Of a DNA stretch of 64,000 bases, positions 55,400 through 64,000 are shown piece after piece (the stretch's first letter is position 1; the number at the start of each line of letters is the position of its first letter). The notes beneath the pieces are model-generated. The model saw nothing but the letters and a program-made list of their open reading frames with translations, did not search any database and was not told where the DNA came from. A program made the translations under genes and the position numbers. The DNA comes from an uncultured Lachnospiraceae bacterium (GTDB taxonomy: Bacteria > Bacillota > Clostridia > Lachnospirales > Lachnospiraceae): positions 55,839 through 119,838 of the forward strand of contig CAJUQJ010000004.1 of assembly GCA_910588215.1 (NCBI GenBank), given 5' to 3'.

Positions 55400-55460
55400 T
55401 CCAGTATGGAGCTATTATAATAGTGCTTAATAAAAAAACTATCTTTACATTCCAAAATGT
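55400..55460 (-). ncRNA. Candidate CRISPR-repeat-like small RNA upstream of cas6
   Basis: Read on the minus strand, 55461-55443 is TACATTTTGGAATGTAAAG, identical at 18 of 19 positions to the 3' part of the CRISPR repeat at 63613. It folds as a perfect 8-bp hairpin (TTTACATT/AATGTAAA with a 4-base loop). A promoter at 55495-55467 would start RNA at about 55460, just at this hairpin, so the transcript would be repeat-like 5' end plus spacer-like tail, including U7 at 55439-55433. The 3' end is a guess. Confidence 0.4.
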
Positions 55461-55466
55461 AAATGT

Positions 55467-55495
55467 ATTATAACTGGAAAAAAAGTATACTTCAA
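55467..55495 (-). promoter_or_regulatory. Minus-strand sigma-70 promoter facing away from cas6
   Basis: TTGAAG (55495-55490), exactly 17 bp, TATAAT (55472-55467). It reads into the repeat-like hairpin and overlaps the region where the cas promoter's -35 should lie. Confidence 0.55.
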
Positions 55496-55514
55496 TAGTA
55501 ATATTGCCCTATAG

Positions 55515-55523
55515 TGTTATAAT
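55515..55523 (+). promoter_or_regulatory. Extended -10 promoter for the cas operon
   Basis: TGTTATAAT (TGn plus TATAAT) with no good -35, about 200 bp before cas6. Transcripts would run through the MITE at 55589-55691. Confidence 0.45.
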
Positions 55524-55588
55524 TATGAAATACAATCAAACCCAATAGTATTTTTGTTGGATATTGAATTTGCGGAATGTGTATGATA

Positions 55589-55691
55589 TATAGTAAATGA
55601 CATAACAAATTTCTGTTTCCGGCTCTTGCAGGAGCCATATACGGTAGCTTCTGCAAGGCCGAAAACGAAATTTCTAATGTCGTTAACTATA
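55589..55691. mobile_element. MITE copy 2 (103 bp, full length) in the cas6 leader
   Basis: The left end TATAGTAAATGACATAACAA and the right end, which reads inverted TATAGTTAACGACATTAGAA, are terminal inverted repeats of about 25 bp ending in AAATTTC. The centre (GGCTCTTGCAGGAGCC and GCTTCTGCAAGGCC) is also self-complementary, so the whole element folds into one hairpin. AT-rich ends and a TA-containing target suggest an IS630/mariner-type mobiliser. Confidence 0.75.
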
Positions 55692-55720
55692 GTAATATCA
55701 TTCAGAGGGGAGGTGATTCC

Positions 55721-56443
55721 ATGTATCAATACAAACTGACATTTACACTGTCAAATAATCAGCTGCCGCGTGAGATGGACAGGCTGATCGTGAGCTTTCT
55801 TAAGTCGTCCGCGCAGGCGTATTCGCAGCATTTTTATGAGGAATTGTACGATAAAAGTAGGTCGGTCATCAAAGGATATACTTACTCCTGCTACCTTCCG
55901 GGGGCGAAATTCCATAACGACAGAATAGAACTTGCAGGGGAGGAATTCTCCCTGCTGTTCTCCGACTTCGAACAGGCGGAGCTTTTGTCTTTTTTCAATG
56001 GTTTCCAGCAGATGAAGTACAGGGATTATCCGATAGCCGGGAATTCCATGAAACTCACATCCATCAGAATGCAGAATCTGCAGGAAATCAGGGAAGAGGA
56101 GATTGTGATCAGAATGTTGAGTCCATTGATCGTCAGGCGGCATGACGCGGAGAACAATAAGGACACTTATTATACCTGCGAAATGAATGGGTTTCAGGAA
56201 GCGCTTAAGGAAAATACAGCCTTTTTAATTGACAAAATGAACCTGCCTGTGTCAACAGAGAATTTTTCTATCCAAACGGTCAAAGGCAGGAAGGTGGTCG
56301 TCCCTGTGTTTGGCAGGAACACTGATGCGTCCTTGGGAGTTTTTAAACTGACAGGCTCAGTGCAGTTATTGAATGTGCTGCTTTTAGCAGGCCTGGGAGC
56401 CAGACGGTCAGAGGGGCACGGCAAATTTGAGGTAATTGGATAA
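55721..56443 (+). CDS. cas6: CRISPR-associated endoribonuclease Cas6
   Basis: 240 residues. Two ferredoxin-like halves are suggested by YKLTFTLSNNQLPREMDRLI at the start, and the C-terminal glycine-rich loop LLAGLGARRSEGHGKFEV is diagnostic of Cas6. IRMLSPLIVRRHD fits the mid-protein beta strand. It cuts the repeat RNA to make crRNAs. GAGGGGAGGTGATTCC precedes the ATG; it is the first gene of the cas operon, about 30 bp after the MITE. Confidence 0.92.
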   Translation: MYQYKLTFTLSNNQLPREMDRLIVSFLKSSAQAYSQHFYEELYDKSRSVIKGYTYSCYLPGAKFHNDRIELAGEEFSLLFSDFEQAELLSFFNGFQQMKYRDYPIAGNSMKLTSIRMQNLQEIREEEIVIRMLSPLIVRRHDAENNKDTYYTCEMNGFQEALKENTAFLIDKMNLPVSTENFSIQTVKGRKVVVPVFGRNTDASLGVFKLTGSVQLLNVLLLAGLGARRSEGHGKFEVIG

Positions 56444-56461
56444 GTGCGCAGTATTAATGAG

Positions 56462-56501
56462 AGGGATTTTCGCTGACAGGATGACAATAAAACTCCCTTT
56501 T
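56462..56501 (+). terminator. Weak terminator-like hairpin between cas6 and the radical SAM gene
   Basis: AGGGATTTT (56462-56470) pairs with AAAACTCCCT (56489-56498, one bulge), followed by TTT. It may reduce read-through from cas6. Confidence 0.35.
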
Positions 56502-56566
56502 CAGAATTGCGTATTCCACGGAAACTGGTTTATAAATATACGTTGCAAACAGAAAGGAGCATAGTC

Positions 56567-57589
56567 ATGGCTAATACTTCGCTTATACTTGCAGTAGATA
56601 TGTATGGATGTCCTAACAGATGCAAACATTGTTGGATTGGTCATATGCCAAATAAGCGGATGGATAAGGATGCAGATATATGGATTGTCAATTATTTTAA
56701 ACGGTTTTTTAATAATATTACTTACTATAGCTGGTTAAGGGAGCCGGATTTTTGTAATGATTACAGAGAGCGTTGGAACAGGGATAATGAGATATCTGTC
56801 AATTCAAAACCTCAGCGATTTGAATTAGCAAGTTTCTGGCGATTGGTGCGAGACTCTGACTATGTACTTTTTTTAAAAGAGGTGGGTGTGAAAAAAGTTC
56901 AGCTTACATATTTTGGAATGGAAGAGATGACAGATAAATATGTTGGGCGAAGGGGTGCATTTCAAGAACTGTTAAAAGCGACAGATATTCTCATTGCCAA
57001 CCAAATTGCGCCAAGATGGCAGGTGTTCATTAACGAAGAAAATAAGGAACAGATCATACAATTAGTGGATCTGGCTGATATCTTGCAGTTAGAGGAAAAA
57101 TGTGCCTCATTTGGGGAAAGCTTTGAATTGTTTGTACACTGTGGAAGTTGTGATGGTGAAAATCGCAAACTTTATAATATTAGAATTGAAAAAGATCACA
57201 TTCCGGAAAAGATCATACCATATTATTTAAACTATGATAAAGCTATGACAGAGCAGGATTGTTGTAAATTGCTCGAAGAGGATACGTCTCATATAGTATA
57301 TCATAATAATGAGGAAATCGTGTTGAATGTGTCCAATAGCTTTGATGTGTATTTCAATTTTACTCATATGACAGAAACATGGAAAATTGGTAATCTGAAG
57401 AATACTGACCCAGAAGAAATGGTAAGAAGAATTGTGGAAGAGGATATAGATGCCTTGAACGCAGCAAAAGCCATAAAAGTTAAAGAACTTGTTGAACGGT
57501 ATGGAAACAGGTACTCTAAAAGAACTTTTTTTATCGAAGATTACAAATCATATTTACTCAATTGTTATATAGAAGAATCGGGAAAATGA
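56567..57589 (+). CDS. Radical SAM enzyme encoded inside the type I-B cas operon
   Basis: 340 residues from ATG 56567 (AGAAAGGAGC upstream; a longer in-frame start at 56507 lacks a site). DMYGCPNRCKHCWIGHMPN carries CX3CX2C (Cys15, 19, 22), the [4Fe-4S] site of radical SAM enzymes, right after strand beta-1 (SLILAV). The remainder suits a partial TIM barrel (VKKVQLTYFGMEEMTDKYVG, APRWQVFINEENKEQ). The C-terminal half holds further cysteines (VHCGSCDGE, QDCCK). It lies between cas6 (123 bp) and cas8b (44 bp), same strand. It is clearly more AT-rich than the cas genes. Not a known core Cas protein, and the motif is not that of viperins. Function unknown. Confidence 0.85.
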   Translation: MANTSLILAVDMYGCPNRCKHCWIGHMPNKRMDKDADIWIVNYFKRFFNNITYYSWLREPDFCNDYRERWNRDNEISVNSKPQRFELASFWRLVRDSDYVLFLKEVGVKKVQLTYFGMEEMTDKYVGRRGAFQELLKATDILIANQIAPRWQVFINEENKEQIIQLVDLADILQLEEKCASFGESFELFVHCGSCDGENRKLYNIRIEKDHIPEKIIPYYLNYDKAMTEQDCCKLLEEDTSHIVYHNNEEIVLNVSNSFDVYFNFTHMTETWKIGNLKNTDPEEMVRRIVEEDIDALNAAKAIKVKELVERYGNRYSKRTFFIEDYKSYLLNCYIEESGK

Positions 57590-57633
57590 TTTTTCAGATG
57601 CAGATCAGAGAATGACAGAAAGGAGGCAGAAGA

Positions 57634-59305
57634 GTGGAAGAGATAAAGCTGTTGATCGGTGATTTTTTGAAAAATGCCGGCCTTGTAGGTCTGAAATATT
57701 TGCTGGATGCGTCAGACGCCGAGGAAGAGATCGACTACGGAATTGCCGAGGACAAGCAGGGGCTATGGCTTGACCGGCAGTTTGTGGTAAACGCCGACTG
57801 GACAGATATGTATTTTAAGGCATTTGTGAAACGGTACGGAGAGCTGACCAATTATCAGCTGGTTCTGGATAAAATCGGTGACATCCTTGAAAAAGCCGGA
57901 CAACCTGAATGGGATAAGAAAACCTGTAAAGAGGATCTGAAGTTTATCAATGAGAAGCTGTTGTCGAAGAGCTATCAATCCGGTTTCGCCAATATAAAGG
58001 ATCATATAGAGAATCCGGATGTGTATGAACTTCTGAAAAGCCATAAATTGAAGGAAAACATGGAGAAGGAAGAACTGTGTGCGCGGCTGCAGCAGCTTAT
58101 GATATTTTTGCAGCAGCCACTGTGTAAAGAAACTTTTTCCATGAAAAGTATCATTTACAATTATATCAATCGTTTCTGGGACGGGAAGAGTTTTCTGTTG
58201 AGAGCGAATGCTTCTAAAGATATGAAGTCGGTTTTTGATGTGGACTTTTCGGAACCGTTCAGAAGATATGCCGCCGCGGATCATAAGAAGGCGAAGGATA
58301 TGTGCATTGACTGTGCCGGGAAAATAGATGCAAAAGAGAAAGTCTCAATCGCATTTATGAAAGATCAGGCGGACGATCTGACCAGGAAGCGGTCAGCTTT
58401 CTGGAACTGTAAGGTAGACGCTTATCTGTGCCCGGCGTGTGCGTTTGTCTATTCACTGGCGCCGCTGGGGTTTACACTGGCAGGCAGAACGTTCGTGTTT
58501 GTCAATATGAATCAGAATATCGACCTGTTGTTACGGGCTAATTCATCAGATGGTAAAATGGCGATCGATCTGAAGCGGGAAGAAAAGGAGCGATACGCAT
58601 CATGGATCGCAAGAACGATCAACCTGCTGCTGCAGGAAAAGGATAGAGAACTGGGAAATATTCAGGTGATCGCCAGAGGTATGGGGGAGAGTGACAGGTA
58701 TACCTTCGACGTTATCTCCAAAGATATCCTGAAACTTCTGAATGATAAAAGCATCCGCAACGATTTAGAACAGCTTGGCAGATATCCTTACGTAAAAACA
58801 GGAAGGGAATATTGGAATGTCCACGAAACGGTGATCCTGAATCTGCTGCGGTATCATAATCAGTATGAAGTGATCGGTAAACTGCTTAAGATGGCGTTGG
58901 AAGGAGAAGGATTTCTGTTCAAAGCATCGTTTGTATATGATATTCAGCTCAGGAGCAGCCTGGCGCGGAAAAAAGATAAGACAATGAATACGGGAGGTGA
59001 AGTGATGAATCGTTATGCGGTAAGGGAGAGAGGCTACGAACTGCGGAATGCACTGTTGGGAGCAAAGGGAACAAGTGACAACGTCTGTATCAGAGGAACA
59101 ATCTATCAATTACTGAATGCTCTGTCAGTCGGTAATGTGGAGCATTTTATGGAAGTGATCATGCGTGTTTACTGCTCTACAAGACTTCAGGTGCCGGATG
59201 CCTTTATTGAGTTTCTGAAGGACAGAGATACCTTTACGGAGTACGGCTATGCTTTTCTGCTGGGATTACAGGGAAGTCATTACGAGAAAAAGGAGGAAAA
59301 AGTAA

Positions 59306-59313
<8 letters not shown>
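57634..59313 (+). CDS. cas8b: Type I-B Cascade large subunit, Cas8b (Cst1, CXXC-CXXC family)
   Basis: 559 residues, GTG start at 57634 placed by AAAGGAGGCAGAA. Two zinc-type motifs, DMCIDCAGK (about 225) and YLCPACAFVYSLAPLGFTLAG (about 270), define the CXXC_CXXC Cas8 family of the Tneap/I-B subtype. It recognises the PAM and helps load target DNA in the interference complex. The stop overlaps the cas7 start by 8 bp. Confidence 0.9.
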
Positions 59314-60881
<1,568 letters not shown>

Positions 60882-60953
60882 AAGGATGTGAGGAGTGCGG
60901 CAGCTGTCTGGGGAGAGAAGTTTTTACAGGCCGGGATGTACAGGAGGTGCAGT

Positions 60954-63293
60954 GTGGAATATTATGCAAAATCGCCAATACCTGTTTTGCAGGAAGAAAG
61001 CAGACAATGCCTGATGGAACGACTGGATGAGGCGCTTGTCGTATTTGAAAGCCAGTCGGATCAGGACAGTTATAAGCTGCTGCACAAATACAGGGAAAAA
61101 CTGTTGACAGAGCAGGCTGTGACAGAACATAAGACCCTGCGGCAGCATTTGGAAGAAACGACAGCATGTGCGGATAATTTCTTTCACCTGTATGGGAAGT
61201 ACTTTAGTGAAAAAGAAAAAAAGCTGATCATGGACGCCTGCAGATTGCATGATGTCGGCAAGGCGAACTATGTGTTCCAGACAAAGGTAAATCCGCTTTT
61301 GGAAAAAGTCAAAAAAGAGCAGGTTCCACATGGGTTTCTGAGTGCACTGCTTTTATCGGAAAGAAATTATTTGCGGGACAATCCCCAATGCAACAGGGAT
61401 GATTTTGACGTTTTGCTGACGGCAGTCTATTATCATCACACACGTCCGGATTGCTATGATGCGGATGCGCTTAAGGAATATTGCGAAAAATATTATCTGA
61501 ATCATGTGAGAGAGTTTCTGGGGGATGCTGAGGCGCGGGTATTTTTCAGCAACAGGAATGATCTGCTCTTTTCCGATCGGCATGAAAAAGGCACGGTGGC
61601 CACTGATGAAAAATTGTGGTGCGAATACATGCTTGTAAAGGGGATGTTGAATAAATTTGACTGGACGGTCAGCGCCGGATACGAGAATGCCGAGATTGCA
61701 CCTGATATATTGGAAAAGAGATTATGTCAAAATATCGAAAAAGCATGGGGGAGAAATTTCAGGCCGGCGCAGCAATTTATGATCGAAAACAGAGAGCATA
61801 ATGTGGTCATGGTCGCGCCGACCGGTTCCGGCAAGACGGAGGCGGCGCTGCTGTGGCTTGACGGCGAAAAGGGATTCTATACACTACCCCTTAAGGTCTC
61901 CTCCAATGCCATTTACCAGAGGATCAGAGAAAAATATCAATATGAGGACGTGGCGTTGCTTCACTCTGACAGTATGAACAGTTACCTCAGAGTGGATGGT
62001 GAGCTGGCAAATGCTTATAGAAATTATGAGCAGGCGAAATTGTTTTCCTGTCCGCTTACCGTATGCACGGTGGATCAGTTGTTTAAATTTGTGTATAAGG
62101 CGCTGGGTACAGAAATCTTTGCAGCGACCTTAAAATACTCCAAAGTAGTGATTGATGAAATACAGTCCTATTCGCCGAGAGTCGTTGCGTCGTTGATCTT
62201 TGGCTTATCGGAATTGAAACGTATGGGAGGCCGATTTGCGATCATTACAGCTACATTTCCGCCGGTATTGCAGTTTTTTATGAGAAAAAGCAGACTGGTG
62301 GAGGGCCGGGATTATGTCTGGCATGATTTTTCAGATACCGCAGTGGTGAACAGACACCGAATCAAATTGGTGGAAGGAGATTTTGATTTTGAAGAAATGG
62401 CAGAGGCGGAGCAGAACAAGAAGCTACTTGTCATCTGCAATACAGTATTAAAGGCGCAGAATGTTTATCGGGAACTGAAAGACAGAGGGCTGGAAGCTGG
62501 ACTGCTGCATTCCCATTTTATCAGAGAACATCGAAATATTTTAGAGAAAAGGATTCTGGATTTTTCTGCAGCGGAATCAGAATCAGGTATCTGGGTGACC
62601 ACGCAGATTGTTGAAGCGAGTCTGGATATTGATTTCGATATTCTGTATACAGAGATGTGCACTGCAGACAGTCTGCTTCAAAGAATGGGAAGATGCAACA
62701 GAGCAGGAAAGAAGAAGGTCTCTGAACCCAACGTGTATATTCATTATAATGGTTCCGGCAGAGGTTCGGTATATGATAAAGACATATATGACCGTTCGGT
62801 GGCATTACTGAAAATGTTTGATGACAAGCTGCTGTCGGAAGCGGATAAGGTGAGTTATATCAATCAGGTATATGATTTGGAGTATATTAAAGGAACGCAG
62901 TATTTCCGGCAGATTGAAAAGTACATTGATCACTTTAAGGCACTTCTTCCGGCAGAATATGATGCCAGAGAGGTTCAGGAAGAATTCAGGGCAATACAAA
63001 GTATTACGGTCATGCCGGATACGATCTATGATCAAAACCGTGAAGTGATCCAGAGTATTGCCGGTTTATTGGAAACACCGCATATTGATACCGGTATCAG
63101 AAAACTTCTGAAATCCAGGCTGGCAGATATGACATTGAGCCTGAGCATAACATATGGCATTCCTGATGGAATTGATAAAGGCACGATAGGCCTGTTTGAT
63201 ATTCATCGAACTGCATTATGCTATGATTTTGACGGTGAATCAGGATTGGGACTGGTATTAGGGAAGGTAGAAGAAGGGATTAATTTTCTATAG
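60954..63293 (+). CDS. cas3: CRISPR helicase-nuclease Cas3 (HD domain plus DExD/H helicase)
   Basis: 779 residues from GTG 60954, chosen because AGGAGG (60942-60947) lies six bases before it and EYYAKSPIP is the family's usual opening. The HD nuclease has CRLHDVGK (His99-Asp100), VPHGFLSALL and YYHHTRP. The helicase has Walker A VAPTGSGKTEAA (Lys about 294), motif II VIDEIQSY (about 401), ITATFPP, WVTTQIVEASLDIDFD and LLQRMGRCNRAG. All catalytic motifs are intact, so target DNA degradation should work. Last gene of the operon. Confidence 0.95.
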   Translation: MEYYAKSPIPVLQEESRQCLMERLDEALVVFESQSDQDSYKLLHKYREKLLTEQAVTEHKTLRQHLEETTACADNFFHLYGKYFSEKEKKLIMDACRLHDVGKANYVFQTKVNPLLEKVKKEQVPHGFLSALLLSERNYLRDNPQCNRDDFDVLLTAVYYHHTRPDCYDADALKEYCEKYYLNHVREFLGDAEARVFFSNRNDLLFSDRHEKGTVATDEKLWCEYMLVKGMLNKFDWTVSAGYENAEIAPDILEKRLCQNIEKAWGRNFRPAQQFMIENREHNVVMVAPTGSGKTEAALLWLDGEKGFYTLPLKVSSNAIYQRIREKYQYEDVALLHSDSMNSYLRVDGELANAYRNYEQAKLFSCPLTVCTVDQLFKFVYKALGTEIFAATLKYSKVVIDEIQSYSPRVVASLIFGLSELKRMGGRFAIITATFPPVLQFFMRKSRLVEGRDYVWHDFSDTAVVNRHRIKLVEGDFDFEEMAEAEQNKKLLVICNTVLKAQNVYRELKDRGLEAGLLHSHFIREHRNILEKRILDFSAAESESGIWVTTQIVEASLDIDFDILYTEMCTADSLLQRMGRCNRAGKKKVSEPNVYIHYNGSGRGSVYDKDIYDRSVALLKMFDDKLLSEADKVSYINQVYDLEYIKGTQYFRQIEKYIDHFKALLPAEYDAREVQEEFRAIQSITVMPDTIYDQNREVIQSIAGLLETPHIDTGIRKLLKSRLADMTLSLSITYGIPDGIDKGTIGLFDIHRTALCYDFDGESGLGLVLGKVEEGINFL

Positions 63294-63612
63294 GGATTTC
63301 CTGTGGACATGTGAAATTTATTACTTTTTATAAATTGAATCTTGGTATGGTTTTATGCAATGTTGTTGAATAAGGAGGCGGGCAGACAACTTTATCTATA
63401 CCGAGAAATGTATTGTCGACCTTCGATAATGCTAAAAATAGGGTGGGTTGACAATATTTGTGAAAGGCGGGGTTTTAGCAAAGGTAATACGGTGCAATAT
63501 ATAAAACAGATGTTATCACAAGTAGAAATTTGTGATAGAATCGATATGAGGAAGAGAGTCGACAAAACAGGGGGATGTAATCACTGTATTTAAGAGTGAG
63601 AAGACTGGACGG
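63294..63612 (+). promoter_or_regulatory. CRISPR leader region
   Basis: 319 bp between the cas3 stop and the first repeat. It holds a palindrome, TATCACAA-GTAGAAAT-TTGTGATA (63514-63537); its loop GTAGAAAT equals the first eight bases of the repeat. TTGACA at 63449-63454 is a possible -35. An 83-codon open frame (63342-63593) overlaps it but has no ribosome site. Array transcription most likely starts here. Confidence 0.6.
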
Positions 63613-64000
63613 GTAGAAATAGCTACATTGTGGAATGTAAAGAAACGAGCGTATGACGGATTTGAGTTTATTGACTTGAGTAGAAATAGCTACATTGTGG
63701 AATGTAAAGTTACGCCAGCCCTCCTTCCTCTGCTAATCCGCTGACCGGTAGAAATAGCTACATTGTGGAATGTAAAGACTATATGTTTCCTGGCTTTTCT
63801 CTGCTGACAAACAGTAGAAATAGCTACATTGTGGAATGTAAAGAATCATCTGTGCTGATGTTCTTCGCAACATGCTCAGTAGAAATAGCTACATTGTGGA
63901 ATGTAAAGGGCAAGATATCTGACTACCTGTATCGGACGCAGAAAAGTAGAAATAGCTACATTGTGGAATGTAAAGCGATTGTTATAAATAAAATCGTACA
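63613..64000 (+). CRISPR. CRISPR array, six repeats visible, continuing past the right edge
   Basis: The 30-bp repeat begins GTAGAAATAGCTAC and ends TGGAATGTAAAG; all six copies are identical (starts 63613, 63680, 63748, 63814, 63879, 63946). Spacers are 37, 38, 36, 35 and 37 bp, all different, and a sixth is cut by the edge. The repeat can form two small hairpins, GTAG/CTAC and ACATT/AATGT; the second is the likely Cas6 substrate. Identical copies at the leader side suggest an active or recently active array. Confidence 0.97.

Noticed and set aside
56567..57589. Viperin-type antiviral radical SAM enzyme
   Set aside because: The cysteine motif context (CPNRCKHCWIG) differs from the viperin CNYxCxFC form, so that label was not used.
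63342..63593. 83-codon open frame in the CRISPR leader
   Set aside because: No ribosome site, no recognised family, and it overlaps the expected leader and its palindrome.
63613..63975. Resemblance of the inverted repeat start (ATTTCTAC) to Cas12a direct repeats
   Set aside because: The match is only eight bases, the adjacent effector genes are Cas8b/Cas7/Cas5/Cas3/Cas6, and repeat length (30 bp) fits type I-B.

Overview
The window looks like a chromosomal stretch from a low-to-mid GC gut Firmicute, most likely Lachnospiraceae. This rests on strong AGGAGG ribosome sites, tight head-to-tail operons, many intracellular plant-glycan hydrolases, Bce-type two-component/ABC modules, a Cas8b (CXXC-CXXC) type I-B CRISPR locus and several short palindromic mobile repeats. 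No rRNA or tRNA gene was seen, so the genus cannot be fixed from this sequence.

Layout. 1-2057 (minus) is a membrane-bound sensor/regulator running off the left edge; it diverges from a long plus-strand operon (2336-21105). That operon encodes a complete Opp/Dpp-type ABC importer, then a lactonase, an SDR dehydrogenase, a mannonate-dehydratase-like enolase-superfamily enzyme, an MFS-like carrier, a TIM-barrel glycosidase, a GH1 beta-glucosidase, a carboxylesterase, a Gfo/Idh/MocA oxidoreductase, a VOC protein, a GH78-like rhamnosidase and a DUF3237-like protein. Together they suggest uptake and dismantling of a rhamnosylated/glucosylated, possibly acylated plant glycoside, with an oxidative sugar branch. 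21283-25778 (minus) is a BceRS-BceAB-like antibiotic-sensing module. 26172-31130 is an esterase plus nucleoside salvage genes (udp, deoB, deoC, cdd). 31175-36519 is mixed: hydrolase, lamin-tail lipoprotein, XRE regulator with paired operators, second Gfo/Idh/MocA enzyme, Dabb protein, glycerate kinase and a short repeat element.

36869-50973 is an arabinoxylan locus: GH43, GH43, LacI regulator, GH51, GH43, an ABC sugar importer without its own ATPase, and GH10 xylanase. Two nearly identical 18-bp palindromic boxes behind sigma-70 promoters, before GH51 and before the importer, are the probable LacI operators. 36520-36824 and 49233-49644 hold gene remnants and a MITE with a clean 8-bp target duplication.

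50974-55720 is a patch of mobile remnants and stress genes: two copies of another MITE, a long palindrome, an ECF sigma/anti-sigma pair, a relaxase fragment, and a HipA-like kinase with a small partner. 55721-63293 is a type I-B effector operon, cas6 - radical SAM gene - cas8b - cas7 - cas5 - cas3, followed by a leader and a CRISPR array (six repeats visible, running off the right edge). cas1, cas2 and cas4 are not in the window. The most notable observations are the radical SAM enzyme inside the cas operon, and a CRISPR-repeat-like hairpin with its own minus-strand promoter just upstream of cas6.
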